The notes under the pieces: generated by a model
What the model was told of the DNA's origin: nothing
The model's input: only the letters and a program-made list of their open reading frames with translations
The model's database searches: none
Shown: in pieces, positions 33,751 through 42,276 of the stretch
How the letters are laid out: the number at the start of each line of letters is the position of its first letter
Numbering within the stretch: the first letter of the stretch is position 1
Position numbers and translations under genes: made by a program
DNA from: a virus
DNA: 64,000 bases
Virus record (IMG/VR): IMGVR_UViG_3300045256_000294
Span: 1 to 64,000 of that record
Reading direction: 5' to 3' (one strand)

Positions 33751-34011
33751 TTAGCTGATGATGAGCCGGCAATTCACGTTACTGCACTGCATGCGTTCCC
33801 GGCCGGCGATTGTCACCACCATTCCAGGATACCCACACTTGGTGCACTGCTGCCTCGGCAAGACGTACTGCCGTTGTACGCTGGCCGGCTGAGCGGTGTT
33901 CTTCTGGCTCAGCTTCCGTTGAATCGGGGCAGACTGCTTGGAAACCTCCGGAGAGGTCACCTGTTGCTTACGAATACGCTGCGGACGATTACCGCCACCA
34001 CAGCATGCCAT
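33751..34011 (-). CDS. Small zinc-ribbon protein
   Basis: An 86-residue basic protein with a glycine-rich start (MACCGGGNRPQRIRK), a Gln/Ser-rich linker, and a C-terminal zinc ribbon made by CTKCGYPG and CSNVNC. It is one of several small zinc proteins in this phage. Probably a nucleic-acid or protein adaptor. Confidence 0.6.
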   Translation of the reverse strand: MACCGGGNRPQRIRKQQVTSPEVSKQSAPIQRKLSQKNTAQPASVQRQYVLPRQQCTKCGYPGMVVTIAGRERMQCSNVNCRLIIS

Positions 34012-34021
34012 GGCGTCCTCC

Positions 34022-34196
34022 TCAAGCTCGATGTTTGTCCAGATCGTTGGCTGGCTTGGTGGCGACAGTACGAGCAGCGATCTTGCGACTACCGAGCTTG
34101 CGAGGAGTAGAAGCGATCTTGACCGGCGACATACGTGCCGACCCGCTACGTTCCACCCTCAGAATCTGCCCCTTCCCGCACGAGTTGCACCCCATC
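34022..34196 (-). pseudogene. Tiny basic zinc-type protein, frameshifted
   Basis: From ATG 34196 the frame gives MGCNSCGKGQILRVERSG, then ends at TAG near 34089. A second short frame starts at ATG 34132 (MSPVKIASTPRKLGSRKIAA...) and ends TGA at 34022. Removing one G from a GGG run near 34145 joins them into a 58-residue basic protein with an N-terminal CxxC. It may be one damaged gene or two overlapping micro-genes. The first ATG is preceded by TAGGAGGTTGGCG. Confidence 0.4.
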
Positions 34197-34205
34197 GCCA
34201 ACCTC

Positions 34206-35111
34206 CTAGGTTTCCTCGTAGCTTTGAGGCGGGGTGATGGGATTCAGGAAAAAGGATTGAGGATCGACATTCGCGGCGAAGTCCTTCCAGCGGCACATCA
34301 CTACTGCCGGGAGTTTCAGCGGCACATACTTGAAATTGGCTTTCTTCTTGGTCCGTACAACGTTGAAAGAGATCTCGCCTAAGTAATCATAGGCGTCAAA
34401 CAGGAAATGGGGAAACCAGACCTCTGGTGGGCACGACCCACAGGAGTAGCAACCTTTACCATCACTCGGATAAGCAATCACACCTTCTGGCGCTGGCCTC
34501 GGTTTCAGTACCCTACCACGGAAAAGGTTGTAGTCCAGAGCCACCCAATTCTGGTTGGGATAGGGCCTGAAAAACATCATCGGATAGAAGACACGACCAA
34601 AGACCTTAGTGACCAACTGGACATCATAGGTGGCTTGGTGCCACCATTCAGTGAACTTGGTACCCTTGGGGTTGTCCATCAAAGCGGCGAAGGTGGAAAC
34701 CTCACCGCATTTGGCCTCAATCGAGCAGTGGATATCACCCTTGACAGGGATCACGTCGGCAGTGCTCTCCCGCTCGATGACCGTCACATCACGACCTTCA
34801 ACCCGCCGACGACGGAACTCCTGCCCCGACCAGTTGGTCAGGTAGTGAGCAATTTGCCGCTCGTGGTCCTTAGAACGACGGACGTTGGACTTCCCGACTC
34901 GCGACTGGTTGGCCTTGATCTCGGCGGCAGTCTTGACCACCTTAGGAGGGGCCTTTGCCGCGAGCAGGCCCTTATACTCGTCAACCTTGTCCGGATGCTG
35001 GTTCTTGACGTGCAATGTCCGTCCCAACGTGCTGGACACGCCGACTTTGCAAAACGGGCATGTTAGTCCGCCGTCCCACTCAATTGCCTGTTCGATATGA
35101 AAGCCATTCAC
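34206..35111 (-). CDS. Zinc-finger protein with a PD-(D/E)XK-like nuclease domain
   Basis: A 301-residue protein. Residues about 13-50 form a zinc finger (GGLTCPFCKVGVSSTLGRTL then HVKNQHPD) of a type that recurs at 61222-61383 and 61393-62004. Residues about 80-140 resemble a PD-(D/E)XK nuclease or junction resolvase: HERQIAHYLTNWSGQEFRRR, then the acidic-strand SIEAKCGE (E-x-K). The C-terminus has further cysteines (KGCYSCGSCPPEVW). It may be a DNA-structure nuclease acting in packaging or recombination. The catalytic set is inferred from pattern only. Confidence 0.55.
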   Translation of the reverse strand: MNGFHIEQAIEWDGGLTCPFCKVGVSSTLGRTLHVKNQHPDKVDEYKGLLAAKAPPKVVKTAAEIKANQSRVGKSNVRRSKDHERQIAHYLTNWSGQEFRRRRVEGRDVTVIERESTADVIPVKGDIHCSIEAKCGEVSTFAALMDNPKGTKFTEWWHQATYDVQLVTKVFGRVFYPMMFFRPYPNQNWVALDYNLFRGRVLKPRPAPEGVIAYPSDGKGCYSCGSCPPEVWFPHFLFDAYDYLGEISFNVVRTKKKANFKYVPLKLPAVVMCRWKDFAANVDPQSFFLNPITPPQSYEET

Positions 35112-35136
35112 TGATTAATCTCGGTGTAGATAGCGG

Positions 35137-35591
35137 TATGAACGAAACCACAATGTGTACTCGCTGTCTCCTCTCGAAAACACGCTCTGAGATGGCCATC
35201 AGATACGAGAAAAAGCAAGCGGACCATTCGGAGCCACTGCCAAGAATGTCAGAAAAGAGCACAGCGAACGTCTACCAACAAAAGTAACCAATATAAAGAT
35301 CGAATTAAAGAGTGGCGTAAAAGCCCAACTCATCGGGCTAACATCCTGGCTGTCTATAATTATTTGGCTGAAAACCATTACGTAGATTGCGGCGAATCTG
35401 ACGAAACAATCCTCGAATTCGACCACATTCAGGGCAAGGAATTCCTAATTAAAAAAGGGCTCCGCCACAAACCGATCGGTGAGGTGTTAGCCGAAATCAA
35501 GAAATGCGTCGTGCGTTGTCCCAATTGTCATAGACGTCGCACATACGCATTCTCGGCCAATTTCGGGCATCGTTCTCAAACTAGCGTCTAA
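35137..35591 (+). pseudogene. HNH endonuclease with a frameshift
   Basis: Begins MNETTMCTRCLLSKTRSEMA in one frame. After a shift between about 35195 and 35240 the next frame continues SHCQECQKRAQRTSTNKSNQ, then VDCGESDETILEFDHIQGKE (zinc and catalytic DH) and CVVRCPNCHRRRTY. A one-base change near a run of A's at about 35210 would restore a normal HNH protein of about 150 residues. It starts divergently from the zinc-finger nuclease gene and converges on the oxygenase gene. Confidence 0.7.
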
Positions 35592-36366
35592 CTCCAAGCC
35601 ACTGCACAAAGCCAATTCGCTCGCGGCCGTTGCTGGGAGTCACGCTGTGGTAGGACGGGTTGTGTTGGTAATTGTTGATGAAAATCCGGTTGTAGGTCGG
35701 AACGATCTGGTCCACCAGAATCAGATCAGCCGCACCCTTAGTCCCATCCTTCCAACCACCACCGGGCGTGCTCGTTCGAATACGCTTGTGTTTGGTTAGG
35801 AAGTCCATCCTACCTTGAGGACGGTTCACTTCATAGGTGCCATGAACAGTCCCGTCCACCTTCTCCCAGAGCTGCAGTAACCCGCCGTCCTCGGCCCGCC
35901 ATCCCTTGTTGAAGTAAGCGATTGCCACCATCGTACGGAAACCGGCGTCAGTGTGAACCCAAAAGCCGTGGGCGTCTTTTTGGTGCCACCGCAGCTTCAC
36001 ATCGGTTTCGGTCGGATACTCCATCTCACAGTGGGTGAGGTAAGCCAAATAGCGGTGCCACTCCTCATCGAAGAAAAGATCAGAACCGACGTGCTCACCC
36101 GGCTTGGCGTAGACGAGGGCTCCGTCGTATGGGAGCCACTCACCGGTACCAGGAGCCCGGCGGTCAAGCTCTTCGTTGAACTGGAGTTTCTTGTGCTGAT
36201 CGACTAGTTCCTGGATCTTATGCTCCAGGAAGAAGTTGTCGAGCACGACGTACTTGGCCCCCGGCTTAGCGGCTACCGCCTCGCGAATATCATGGACACC
36301 TTCGGCACTGAGGTAGATGGGATTGATCCACTGATCGAGAACGGTCGGGATCATATAATCATCCAT
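35581..36366 (-). CDS. 2-oxoglutarate/Fe(II)-dependent oxygenase
   Basis: A 261-residue hydroxylase-type enzyme. The iron triad is visible: GFWVHTDAGFRTMVAIAYFN gives H-x-D, and NPSYHSVTPSNGRERIGFVQ gives the distal His with the Arg that binds 2-oxoglutarate. GWRAEDGGLLQLWE is the usual turn between. Such enzymes in large phages hydroxylate proteins, nucleobases or sugars. The neighbours (glycosyltransferases, sulfotransferases) hint at a role in surface modification, but the substrate is unknown. Confidence 0.8.
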   Translation of the reverse strand: MDDYMIPTVLDQWINPIYLSAEGVHDIREAVAAKPGAKYVVLDNFFLEHKIQELVDQHKKLQFNEELDRRAPGTGEWLPYDGALVYAKPGEHVGSDLFFDEEWHRYLAYLTHCEMEYPTETDVKLRWHQKDAHGFWVHTDAGFRTMVAIAYFNKGWRAEDGGLLQLWEKVDGTVHGTYEVNRPQGRMDFLTKHKRIRTSTPGGGWKDGTKGAADLILVDQIVPTYNRIFINNYQHNPSYHSVTPSNGRERIGFVQWLGVRR

Positions 36367-36972
36367 AATGGTGAACTACATGGCACGAATGGCAGAGGCA
36401 GCTAAGACCTTCTATTGGATACCTACCACCCACAGCGTCAGCATACACCTTGGCAGTCAGTCCTCTGAATTCTCTCTGGTGACCGCCGTCACCATGACGA
36501 TGGTGCACAGACAAAATCTCTGACTCGGTAGTATTACACACTTCGCATTTGCCACCTAATTTTTCAATTATGACCTTATGCGATGATACCGATCGCGGCT
36601 TTCTTTAGCACGAGGATGATCCGAGACACTTGGTCGATTAATCACTCGATGGTTACAGTTGCCACATAGTACCCGAAATCCGGCCGGGAATGCATTCTTT
36701 TTCAACCATCGGCACATCACGTTGCCAGATCCGACTATCCTGCGATGAGTATTACCACCTCCACCGATGTGGTCAATGACTAATGCCCCTAGCCTGTTTT
36801 CAGGGCATAGAACACATTGGCATCCACCATAAGCCACTAATACTTCGAGTTTCAGTTTGATACGCCAGAGACGTTATCTCTCTTTGACAGCACCGGCATT
36901 CGCCTTATAATAGTTACGAGCTTGGATACGAAGGGCTTGACGGTTTGCTGATCGGTGGCCCATAGCGCTCAT
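36359..36972 (-). pseudogene. Double-HNH endonuclease with in-frame TAA and a frameshift
   Basis: From ATG 36972 the frame reads MSAMGHRSANRQALRIQARN, stops at TAA (36874-36876), then continues CQCVLCPENRLGALVIDHIG and RVLCGNCNHRVIN (first HNH domain). Near 36580 the frame shifts and a second domain follows (KCEVCNTTESEILSVHHRHG ... LCHSCHVVHHY) ending at 36359. Layout matches the intact tandem-HNH gene at 5746-6339. Its first 59 bases overlap the preceding gene. It could not be translated as one protein as written. Confidence 0.7.
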
Positions 36973-37663
36973 CCCTAAATCTCTCTGCTGCCATTTCCCA
37001 ACTAGTGATATGGGTTGGTACTTTAGTACCATCCGGCATCTTACCAGCGAAATAGTCTAGATCTTTACGATAATCTTTTCTGGACCGCTTAGCTAACCAT
37101 TCTGCATGGCCTGGTGGGTGTCCATCCACATATTCTAGCTTTGCCCCAGCAGTAGCCCCCGCTAGTACAAACATCTGGGCGATTGGCTTGCCCTTTGGAA
37201 TCAAGAATTCACCGGATTGGTTGAGCAGGAACACCAGACCGAAATTCCCAACACTCCACCATGCTTCGATAGCAGCTTCCATACAGGTGTATGGGCATGA
37301 TCGCTCATTGGCGATCGACTTGATGATGACGAAATCCCCTGGCTCATCTGTAACGGGGATGAACTTGGCTTGGACTACGAAGGAGCCGAAAGCGGCGTGA
37401 TTGTCAACTTCGTAGTGTGATGATCTCTCGATGTGCTCGATCTGGGCCGGGGCGTGGACATCGCCATTCCAGCGGACGATGAACGTCCCCGGTGATAGGA
37501 TGTAGTATCCAAGATGATTGGCCATCTGGAGCGGTAGGCAGTGCTTGGCATGGTTCTGGGTCTTCTGGTTATCCTCCCACCAGTCCCGAAGCTTAAATGC
37601 CGGGACCGGTGCGAGGGACTTATCGTAACCAGGAGCCAGATATAGGCGGAGTTTGTCACCCAT
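36914..37663 (-). CDS. Hypothetical protein, DUF6065-like
   Basis: A 249-residue soluble protein. KHCLPLQMANHLGYYILSPG followed by TFIVRWNGDVHAP resembles the conserved opening of a family of uncharacterised proteins found near glycosylation genes (DUF6065; relation by memory only). No catalytic motif is clear. It starts 3 bases after the tiny gene upstream. The last about 20 residues overlap the HNH pseudogene, so the natural end may have been altered. Confidence 0.5.
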   Translation of the reverse strand: MGDKLRLYLAPGYDKSLAPVPAFKLRDWWEDNQKTQNHAKHCLPLQMANHLGYYILSPGTFIVRWNGDVHAPAQIEHIERSSHYEVDNHAAFGSFVVQAKFIPVTDEPGDFVIIKSIANERSCPYTCMEAAIEAWWSVGNFGLVFLLNQSGEFLIPKGKPIAQMFVLAGATAGAKLEYVDGHPPGHAEWLAKRSRKDYRKDLDYFAGKMPDGTKVPTHITSWEMAAERFRDERYGPPISKPSSPSYPSS

Positions 37664-37666
37664 GCT

Positions 37667-37804
37667 TTAGCTACGTGGGAACTTACGGCCCGCCAGAGAA
37701 ACCATGTCGGCCGCATAACGGGCGGTCCCGAAGATGGCCCTGAGTGAGGCACCATTGCGGAAATCCTGGACAATACTGACCAGCACGCCAGTCTTGCTCG
37801 CCAT
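37667..37804 (-). CDS. Very small basic hypothetical protein
   Basis: A 45-residue protein (MASKTGVLVSIVQDFRNGAS start) directly in front of the DUF6065-like gene (3-base gap) and 13 bases after the next upstream gene. Spacing and protein-like sequence support it as a real gene. Unknown function, possibly virion-associated. Confidence 0.5.
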   Translation of the reverse strand: MASKTGVLVSIVQDFRNGASLRAIFGTARYAADMVSLAGRKFPRS

Positions 37805-37817
37805 GGCCACTCACAGA

Positions 37818-38102
37818 TTAGGTGGCGGAGTTCAAGGCACCCTGGTCGTAGGTGACGATCATATTCTGGTCCATGTGGTAGACCACGAAATCCTGAGCCG
37901 CTTCCAGCCGCAGGTAATCATCAACCGTGGGACTACCGGTGGAGTTTGGAGCGTTAGTCGTATCCACGATAATGCGATGCTGGTGCTCGGTCTGGAGCAC
38001 GTCACTGATCTTCGTGGCCGGATCGTTCTTGTTAATCACCTGCCCCGTGTGCTTATTAACGGCGAAGTAGCCGACACGGGCAATGTGGATACCGACTGCC
38101 AT
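37818..38102 (-). CDS. Small hypothetical protein
   Basis: A 94-residue protein with beta-type segments (VGIHIARVGYFAVNKHTGQV; QDFVVYHMDQNMIVTYDQG). It lies 2 bases from the sulfotransferase gene. It could be a small structural protein; not recognised. Confidence 0.5.
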   Translation of the reverse strand: MAVGIHIARVGYFAVNKHTGQVINKNDPATKISDVLQTEHQHRIIVDTTNAPNSTGSPTVDDYLRLEAAQDFVVYHMDQNMIVTYDQGALNSAT

Positions 38103-38104
38103 AA

Positions 38105-38884
38105 TTACTCTCCTGGTTCGCTATCAGCGAGCAAGTGACCCAACCCCAGCCTGTGCACTTCCGCGGCAAGCTCATCGTAGTTGGTCACGCGAGCCTTCAG
38201 GCTGTCCGGGTTCTGCTTTGATAGCTTTGTGGTGAGATGGTATCTCTCCCCAATAAGCCAGTCAAGGACATCTTCAGCCGGCCCCACATTATCTTTAAAG
38301 TCCTCGTACTTGAGCCGCTGTTTGGCCAACTTCAATTCATTGACCCGATCGATCAGGTAAGTCTTTTCGTCCACAATCCGCTTGAGTTCCAGTCCCAGGG
38401 AAGAGACATCCACCTTCACCCTGGCAGTCCGCACATTCCCATCCCAACAGGTCGGTTGACGAGTAGCGATGGTGATGAGATCAGACACATACTGCATAAG
38501 AATGTTATAGCGGAAGCATAGAATTACCGGGATCTTCTCCTCGACCAGAATATCCCAGAATTGCTTCTCGCTCTTGAGCCCCCGGATCTGATGAGCCATG
38601 ATCTTGAAGCCAGAGGCGATATCGCCCCGTTTGCGGCTCTGAATCCATTGTTCAGGCGGGGGCTCCGGGCTCCAGAGGATGTCGAGTGCCCGACGGATGT
38701 TGTTCTGTACCATTGCTTCCGGCATCAGGCAGGTCGAACCCGCCACCGGTCGCATATGGTGGTTGTGCGTTTTGGGGTTGATTGGTTCGACGAGACAGCG
38801 AACCCCTGGATGGCTGTTGAAAAGCGAACACAGCAACGTGGAGCCGGTGCGTGGCTGAGACAGAATAACGAATCGTTTAGCCAT
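38105..38884 (-). CDS. Sulfotransferase (Stf0/LPS-type)
   Basis: A 259-residue PAPS-dependent sulfotransferase. KRFVILSQPRTGSTLLCSLF is the phosphosulfate loop (P-R-T-G-S-T-x-L as in Stf0 sulfotransferases), followed by NSHPGVRCLVEPINPK. VILCFRYNILMQYVSDLI is the 3'-phosphate region. RLKYEDFKDN near residue 200 is the usual Y-E-D strand. With the enzyme at 24862 this gives the phage two different sulfotransferases. The ATG is immediately preceded by the TACCCTACATAC motif shared with the divergent gene at 38900. Confidence 0.8.
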   Translation of the reverse strand: MAKRFVILSQPRTGSTLLCSLFNSHPGVRCLVEPINPKTHNHHMRPVAGSTCLMPEAMVQNNIRRALDILWSPEPPPEQWIQSRKRGDIASGFKIMAHQIRGLKSEKQFWDILVEEKIPVILCFRYNILMQYVSDLITIATRQPTCWDGNVRTARVKVDVSSLGLELKRIVDEKTYLIDRVNELKLAKQRLKYEDFKDNVGPAEDVLDWLIGERYHLTTKLSKQNPDSLKARVTNYDELAAEVHRLGLGHLLADSEPGE

Positions 38885-38895
38885 ACCCTACATAC
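38884..38895. promoter_or_regulatory. TACCCTACGTAC-like motif, copy 3
   Basis: TACCCTACATAC fills the 15-base space between two divergent starts (38884 minus and 38900 plus). It is the clearest argument that this element controls transcription. Confidence 0.45.
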
Positions 38896-38899
38896 GATT

Positions 38900-39169
38900 A
38901 TGAGCGACAACGACATGAACGCTATACTCTGCGATATGCCACAGAGCTTGGAGATAGACGCTTGGCTTAAAGGGGTAATACTATCGCTGAATGGCAGAGG
39001 TGAGACTTATATTGGTATCGATGACCCATACATCATGACCGTCCATTCCCACAATAGCACAGTGGTCGTCCAACACGAAAGAGTCCGGGAGGACTGGTCC
39101 ATTGACCTAGCCGACCCGGACTCTCTTGACAAGTTGGTTGCCGCGGTACGGCTCAGACTAGCGTCTTGA
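38900..39169 (+). CDS. Small plus-strand hypothetical protein
   Basis: An 89-residue protein with strands (IDDPYIMTVHSHNSTVVVQH) and a closing helix after DLADPDSLDKLVAAVRLRL. The layout is like the small genes at 6366, 18556 and 52019, also on the plus strand. It converges on the 5' exonuclease gene with a 17-base overlap. Unknown function. Confidence 0.55.
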   Translation: MSDNDMNAILCDMPQSLEIDAWLKGVILSLNGRGETYIGIDDPYIMTVHSHNSTVVVQHERVREDWSIDLADPDSLDKLVAAVRLRLAS

Positions 39170-40013
39170 ACGGCTGCACGAGATCCATGAACTCCTGTTG
39201 TAGGCCGTTCACTTTGTGCTGCATGATGAGCTTGTTCACTTCGGCCTTGTCCCACACAACCGGTTGGGCCAGAACTTTCTGGATGTAGCAGGTATTCGCC
39301 AGGAGCCGGGGACACATCGACAGATCAACGAGAATCAGGTTCCGCCGATAGGTCTGGTGGCCCTTAAGTTCCAGGAATTCAGCCAGGGCGGTGGGGTCCT
39401 TGAGCATGGCCGTGCCCTTAACCGGCCCGATCTGGTTGTAGCCCTCGATTGAGTCGGACTTGTCGCCGACCAGGGCTTTCAGGTGAGCGGGGTTCACGTC
39501 GCCAACTTCTACATCCTCACCCTTAAGGCCGTCTGGCTTGTAGATGCTGCAGCTATTGAATCGGAATGGGACCTGGATCATGTCGGAGTCGTTCGACACA
39601 ATCCAGGTCTTCTTGGGATGCATAACGCTGACGGCGGCGTAGATGAGGTCGTCGGCCTCCATCTCTTTTTTGCGGTACTGGCGGACGCCCATGAACTTGA
39701 AAAAGTCTTGGGCCACGGCGGTGGTACGGGCCAGATTCTCGGCAAGTCCCTCGACGTAGTTGGACGAGGACCGGTCCTTGTAGGTGGGGAGGACCCGTCG
39801 CCGCCAGACGGTTTCGCGGGGGGCGTCCCAGAACACGTGAACGCTGGAGGGCCTCTTCGCATTCATCCAGGCGGCTAACTGCCGTAGGAAAATGACGAAG
39901 TAGTGATACTTGGGGCGGTCGGAGCGGTCGTTCATACCAGCATAGACGGCCCGGTACATGGCGTTCCGTGCGTCTACGAGTAGTGCCGGTCCGGTGTTGG
40001 GGGCTTGCTCCAT
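39153..40013 (-). CDS. 5'-3' exonuclease (T4 RNase H/FEN family)
   Basis: Removes RNA primers and flaps during replication. The 286-residue protein shows the FEN active site: GPALLVDARNAMYRAVYAG (first Asp), VHVFWDAPRETVWRRRVLPT (Asp, Arg/Lys), KKEMEADDLIYAAV (Glu-Ala-Asp-Asp) and IVSNDSDMIQVP (Asp-x-Asp). A helix-hairpin-helix-like part (GYNQIGPVKGTAML with GDKSDSIEG) follows, giving the last Asp. Lengths fit T4 RNase H and T5 exonuclease. It stands at the left end of the replication cluster, after a strong terminator. Confidence 0.9.
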   Translation of the reverse strand: MEQAPNTGPALLVDARNAMYRAVYAGMNDRSDRPKYHYFVIFLRQLAAWMNAKRPSSVHVFWDAPRETVWRRRVLPTYKDRSSSNYVEGLAENLARTTAVAQDFFKFMGVRQYRKKEMEADDLIYAAVSVMHPKKTWIVSNDSDMIQVPFRFNSCSIYKPDGLKGEDVEVGDVNPAHLKALVGDKSDSIEGYNQIGPVKGTAMLKDPTALAEFLELKGHQTYRRNLILVDLSMCPRLLANTCYIQKVLAQPVVWDKAEVNKLIMQHKVNGLQQEFMDLVQPFKTLV

Positions 40014-40034
40014 GGCTGGCTTTCAGAGATGAGA

Positions 40035-40064
40035 GCACCAGGGGAGTGCGGACTCCCCTGGTGC
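40035..40064. terminator. Terminator after the SSB gene
   Basis: GCACCAGGGGAGT and its complement form a perfect 13-bp stem with a GCGG loop just after the ssDNA-binding protein gene, so this highly expressed gene probably has its own transcript end. Confidence 0.8.
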
Positions 40065-40076
40065 GAAGTGCGGGCC

Positions 40077-41195
40077 TTACTCGTCGTCGTCTTCGAGTTG
40101 GCTCAGCAGGTTGTCGATGTCCGGATTCGCGGCTTCCTTCTTGCCGGCGGTGACTAGAGCAGGCTTCTCTTCCAGCGGGGCCTCGTCAGCGAGGTCGTCC
40201 GCGGCCGGCTTCTTCGCCGTCGTCGCGGCCTTGGCGGGCTTGACCGGCTCGTCGTCCTCGACGAGCGGAGCGGCCTTCTTGGTTGTGGTGCCAGCCTTGG
40301 AGGTCTGGGTCTGGCCAGTGCCGTCATCCCACTTGCCGGCCGGGGCGGACGACTTGGTGGCGGTGGCCGTCTCGTCTTCGTCGAACCCACCCGACTTCCC
40401 ATCCATGTGGGAGTCGTCGCCGTTGCTCATCACCTGGAAGACCTTCTTGATCTTCTCCATGCTCGGCACTTCGATCTTGGCGAACAGGTCGTGCCGGCTC
40501 TCCAGAAGCTTGGCGATCGCCGTCTCGTTGGGCGAACCGTCGGTGTTGCGGATCATCGGCCGCGGGGTGGCGAGGAACTTCGACGACTTGTACGAGTTGT
40601 TCTTCCCCTGCTTGGTGACCTGCAGTTCGAAGAGGAACGCGTTGTTCTCATCGAAGAACACCCCGAATGCCTCCGGGCTCTCCGGATCACCGGCGTCGTC
40701 ACGCATGAGCGTGGCGGTGCAGATGTCGAGGATGGTCTTGGGGGCGTTGTAGAACATCACCCTGTTGTGGAGGTCTTCCGGGTTCTTCTTCACGGCCGGG
40801 AAGAAGATGTTCATCATATAACACTGGTTCGGCATCCAGGTCTCGATGACCCTCCGCCGCTTTTGGTCGTCCTTGCTAATCTTCTCATCCTTGAGGAGAT
40901 CGAACCCGAACTTGCAGATGGGGCACTCGGTGTCGTCCCAGACCCGCGGGCAGGCGTGCGGCTTGTCGCCGAACCAGTGATTCCCGTGGGTCACGTAAAA
41001 CTGGTCCATCCCCTGCTTGGCCTTGCCACCCTTGATCTGCTCGCCCAGGCCGAAGGGCGGGAGGATAAAGAACTGGTAGCAGATCGGTGGCTGGTTGGGC
41101 TGAGCCTTCTCCGGCCGGAACTCGTCCGGGTCCGAGAACTTGCCCGACATGGCCTGCTTGATCTTCCTGCGAATGGCTTCGACGTCGTAAGGCAT
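40077..41195 (-). CDS. Single-strand DNA-binding protein (gp32-like)
   Basis: Coats single-stranded DNA during replication and recombination. The 372-residue protein has a basic N-terminus (IRRKIKQAMSGKF), the zinc/OB region KPHACPRVWDDTECPICKFG with the His-Cys-Cys-Cys set of T4 gp32, and YMMNIFFPAVKKNPEDLHNR, typical of the gp32 core. After about residue 265 comes a long Lys/Ala/Asp-rich linker and a strongly acidic tip (NLLSQLEDDDE) that would recruit partner proteins. The start ATG 41195 follows a 110-base leader, which leaves room for autoregulation as in T4. Confidence 0.85.
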   Translation of the reverse strand: MPYDVEAIRRKIKQAMSGKFSDPDEFRPEKAQPNQPPICYQFFILPPFGLGEQIKGGKAKQGMDQFYVTHGNHWFGDKPHACPRVWDDTECPICKFGFDLLKDEKISKDDQKRRRVIETWMPNQCYMMNIFFPAVKKNPEDLHNRVMFYNAPKTILDICTATLMRDDAGDPESPEAFGVFFDENNAFLFELQVTKQGKNNSYKSSKFLATPRPMIRNTDGSPNETAIAKLLESRHDLFAKIEVPSMEKIKKVFQVMSNGDDSHMDGKSGGFDEDETATATKSSAPAGKWDDGTGQTQTSKAGTTTKKAAPLVEDDEPVKPAKAATTAKKPAADDLADEAPLEEKPALVTAGKKEAANPDIDNLLSQLEDDDE

Positions 41196-41306
41196 CTGTG
41201 CACCTGTTGGTTATGCAACTTTGGGACTGCAACTTACCAGCTTAGCCGCCACAACCCCCCATAGAGGGTTTCTGGTTTCGGGCCGCGGCCGGTCATCTTT
41301 GGCAAA

Positions 41307-41861
41307 TCAGCGTTGGTTGTCCCACTCTTGCTTTTTTAAGCCTAGCAAGGACCTCGCTAGCTCGGCCTTCATTTTGAGGGCCTCAATCATGTGGTACAGT
41401 TTCCCCGCCTGCATCTGAGCATGCTGAAAACCCATCTCCGCCTCGTTCAACCGCTTGTCCGCTTCCACAATCTGCATGAGGACTTTTTCTGCGGGCGGCT
41501 TCCCCACCTCCTTTATGAATTCCTGGGTAACGAGCTTCGTAACCTCGGCCTTCCTAGCCTTGAGCTTCCGCTCGGCGATCGCCACTCCTAGGCGAACTTC
41601 GGAGTAGACTGCTGCCCAAAACGAATATTGGGCCGGCAGGTCCTGCATCTGGAATTCCAGGATGTCAATGTCCAGGTCCAGATCAGGCAGGATATCAACT
41701 TCGACTTCTTTCCTCTTGTTCTTCTGCTCCTCTTCGTCCCACTCCATCACCTGCAGCTTCACATTAAACTTGAAGAGCGTGCTCGTTGCGAGTTCAGTAG
41801 GCAGGTTGGCGTCGATCCACTTCGGCAAGCGATCGTTCTGTGGAATCTTCTTACGAGCCAT
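41307..41861 (-). CDS. Putative recombination mediator (UvsY-like)
   Basis: A 184-residue protein whose second half is a long helical, coiled-coil-like stretch (LGVAIAERKLKARKAEVTKL; EADKRLNEAEMGFQHAQMQA). In T4-type phages, UvsY helps load the recombinase onto gp32-coated DNA and has this kind of build, with the segment after an acidic strand (DLDLDIDILEFQMQDLPAQY) recalling the UvsY start. It lies beside the gp32-like gene. Relation to UvsY is inferred from pattern and position, not proved. Confidence 0.45.
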   Translation of the reverse strand: MARKKIPQNDRLPKWIDANLPTELATSTLFKFNVKLQVMEWDEEEQKNKRKEVEVDILPDLDLDIDILEFQMQDLPAQYSFWAAVYSEVRLGVAIAERKLKARKAEVTKLVTQEFIKEVGKPPAEKVLMQIVEADKRLNEAEMGFQHAQMQAGKLYHMIEALKMKAELARSLLGLKKQEWDNQR

Positions 41862-42276
41862 GTTTCGGCATCCACGCAGATTTATCGAATCCCGCCGGTT
41901 TCTCCGGAATGGAGGCTGGCGGAGTGACTAGTTCAGGTGATGCCGACTGCTCCCCAGAAGGTCGCCAAGCCGACCTGTTAAAGCCGCCAGTCTTCAACAC
42001 GTTCTTGGCCGCTCGAACAGTGCCGCTACCCCTAGGTTTGCTACACGGTTGTTCAGTAGTCAGGGATACCCCATTGGTGGTAGCACCACCCTGCCACGCA
42101 CCCCTGTCGAAAGTAGGTTTCACCACCTGCTGAACGATGCTACTCCGGATCTCCCGCTTGATCGTCGCCGCCCGCTTCTTCTCCAGATCCTTCCGACGTG
42201 CCAGCTTCTCCGCCTTCCGCTTCTTCTTGCGGATCGCTGCTTTCTTCCTGATCTCGTGCTTCTTCCGGTCGGACAT
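41851..42276 (-). CDS. Small highly basic hypothetical protein
   Basis: A 141-residue protein. The first 45 residues are extremely Lys/Arg-rich (RKKAAIRKKKRKAEKLARRK), followed by a low-complexity, probably unfolded region with two repeats of a 'FxRSAWxP' type motif (GGFNRSAWRPSGE; AGFDKSAWMPKHG), plus FDRGAWQGG. These short repeats may bind a partner protein. It starts inside the end of the polymerase frame (137-base overlap). Function unknown. Confidence 0.55.
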   Translation of the reverse strand: MSDRKKHEIRKKAAIRKKKRKAEKLARRKDLEKKRAATIKREIRSSIVQQVVKPTFDRGAWQGGATTNGVSLTTEQPCSKPRGSGTVRAAKNVLKTGGFNRSAWRPSGEQSASPELVTPPASIPEKPAGFDKSAWMPKHGS

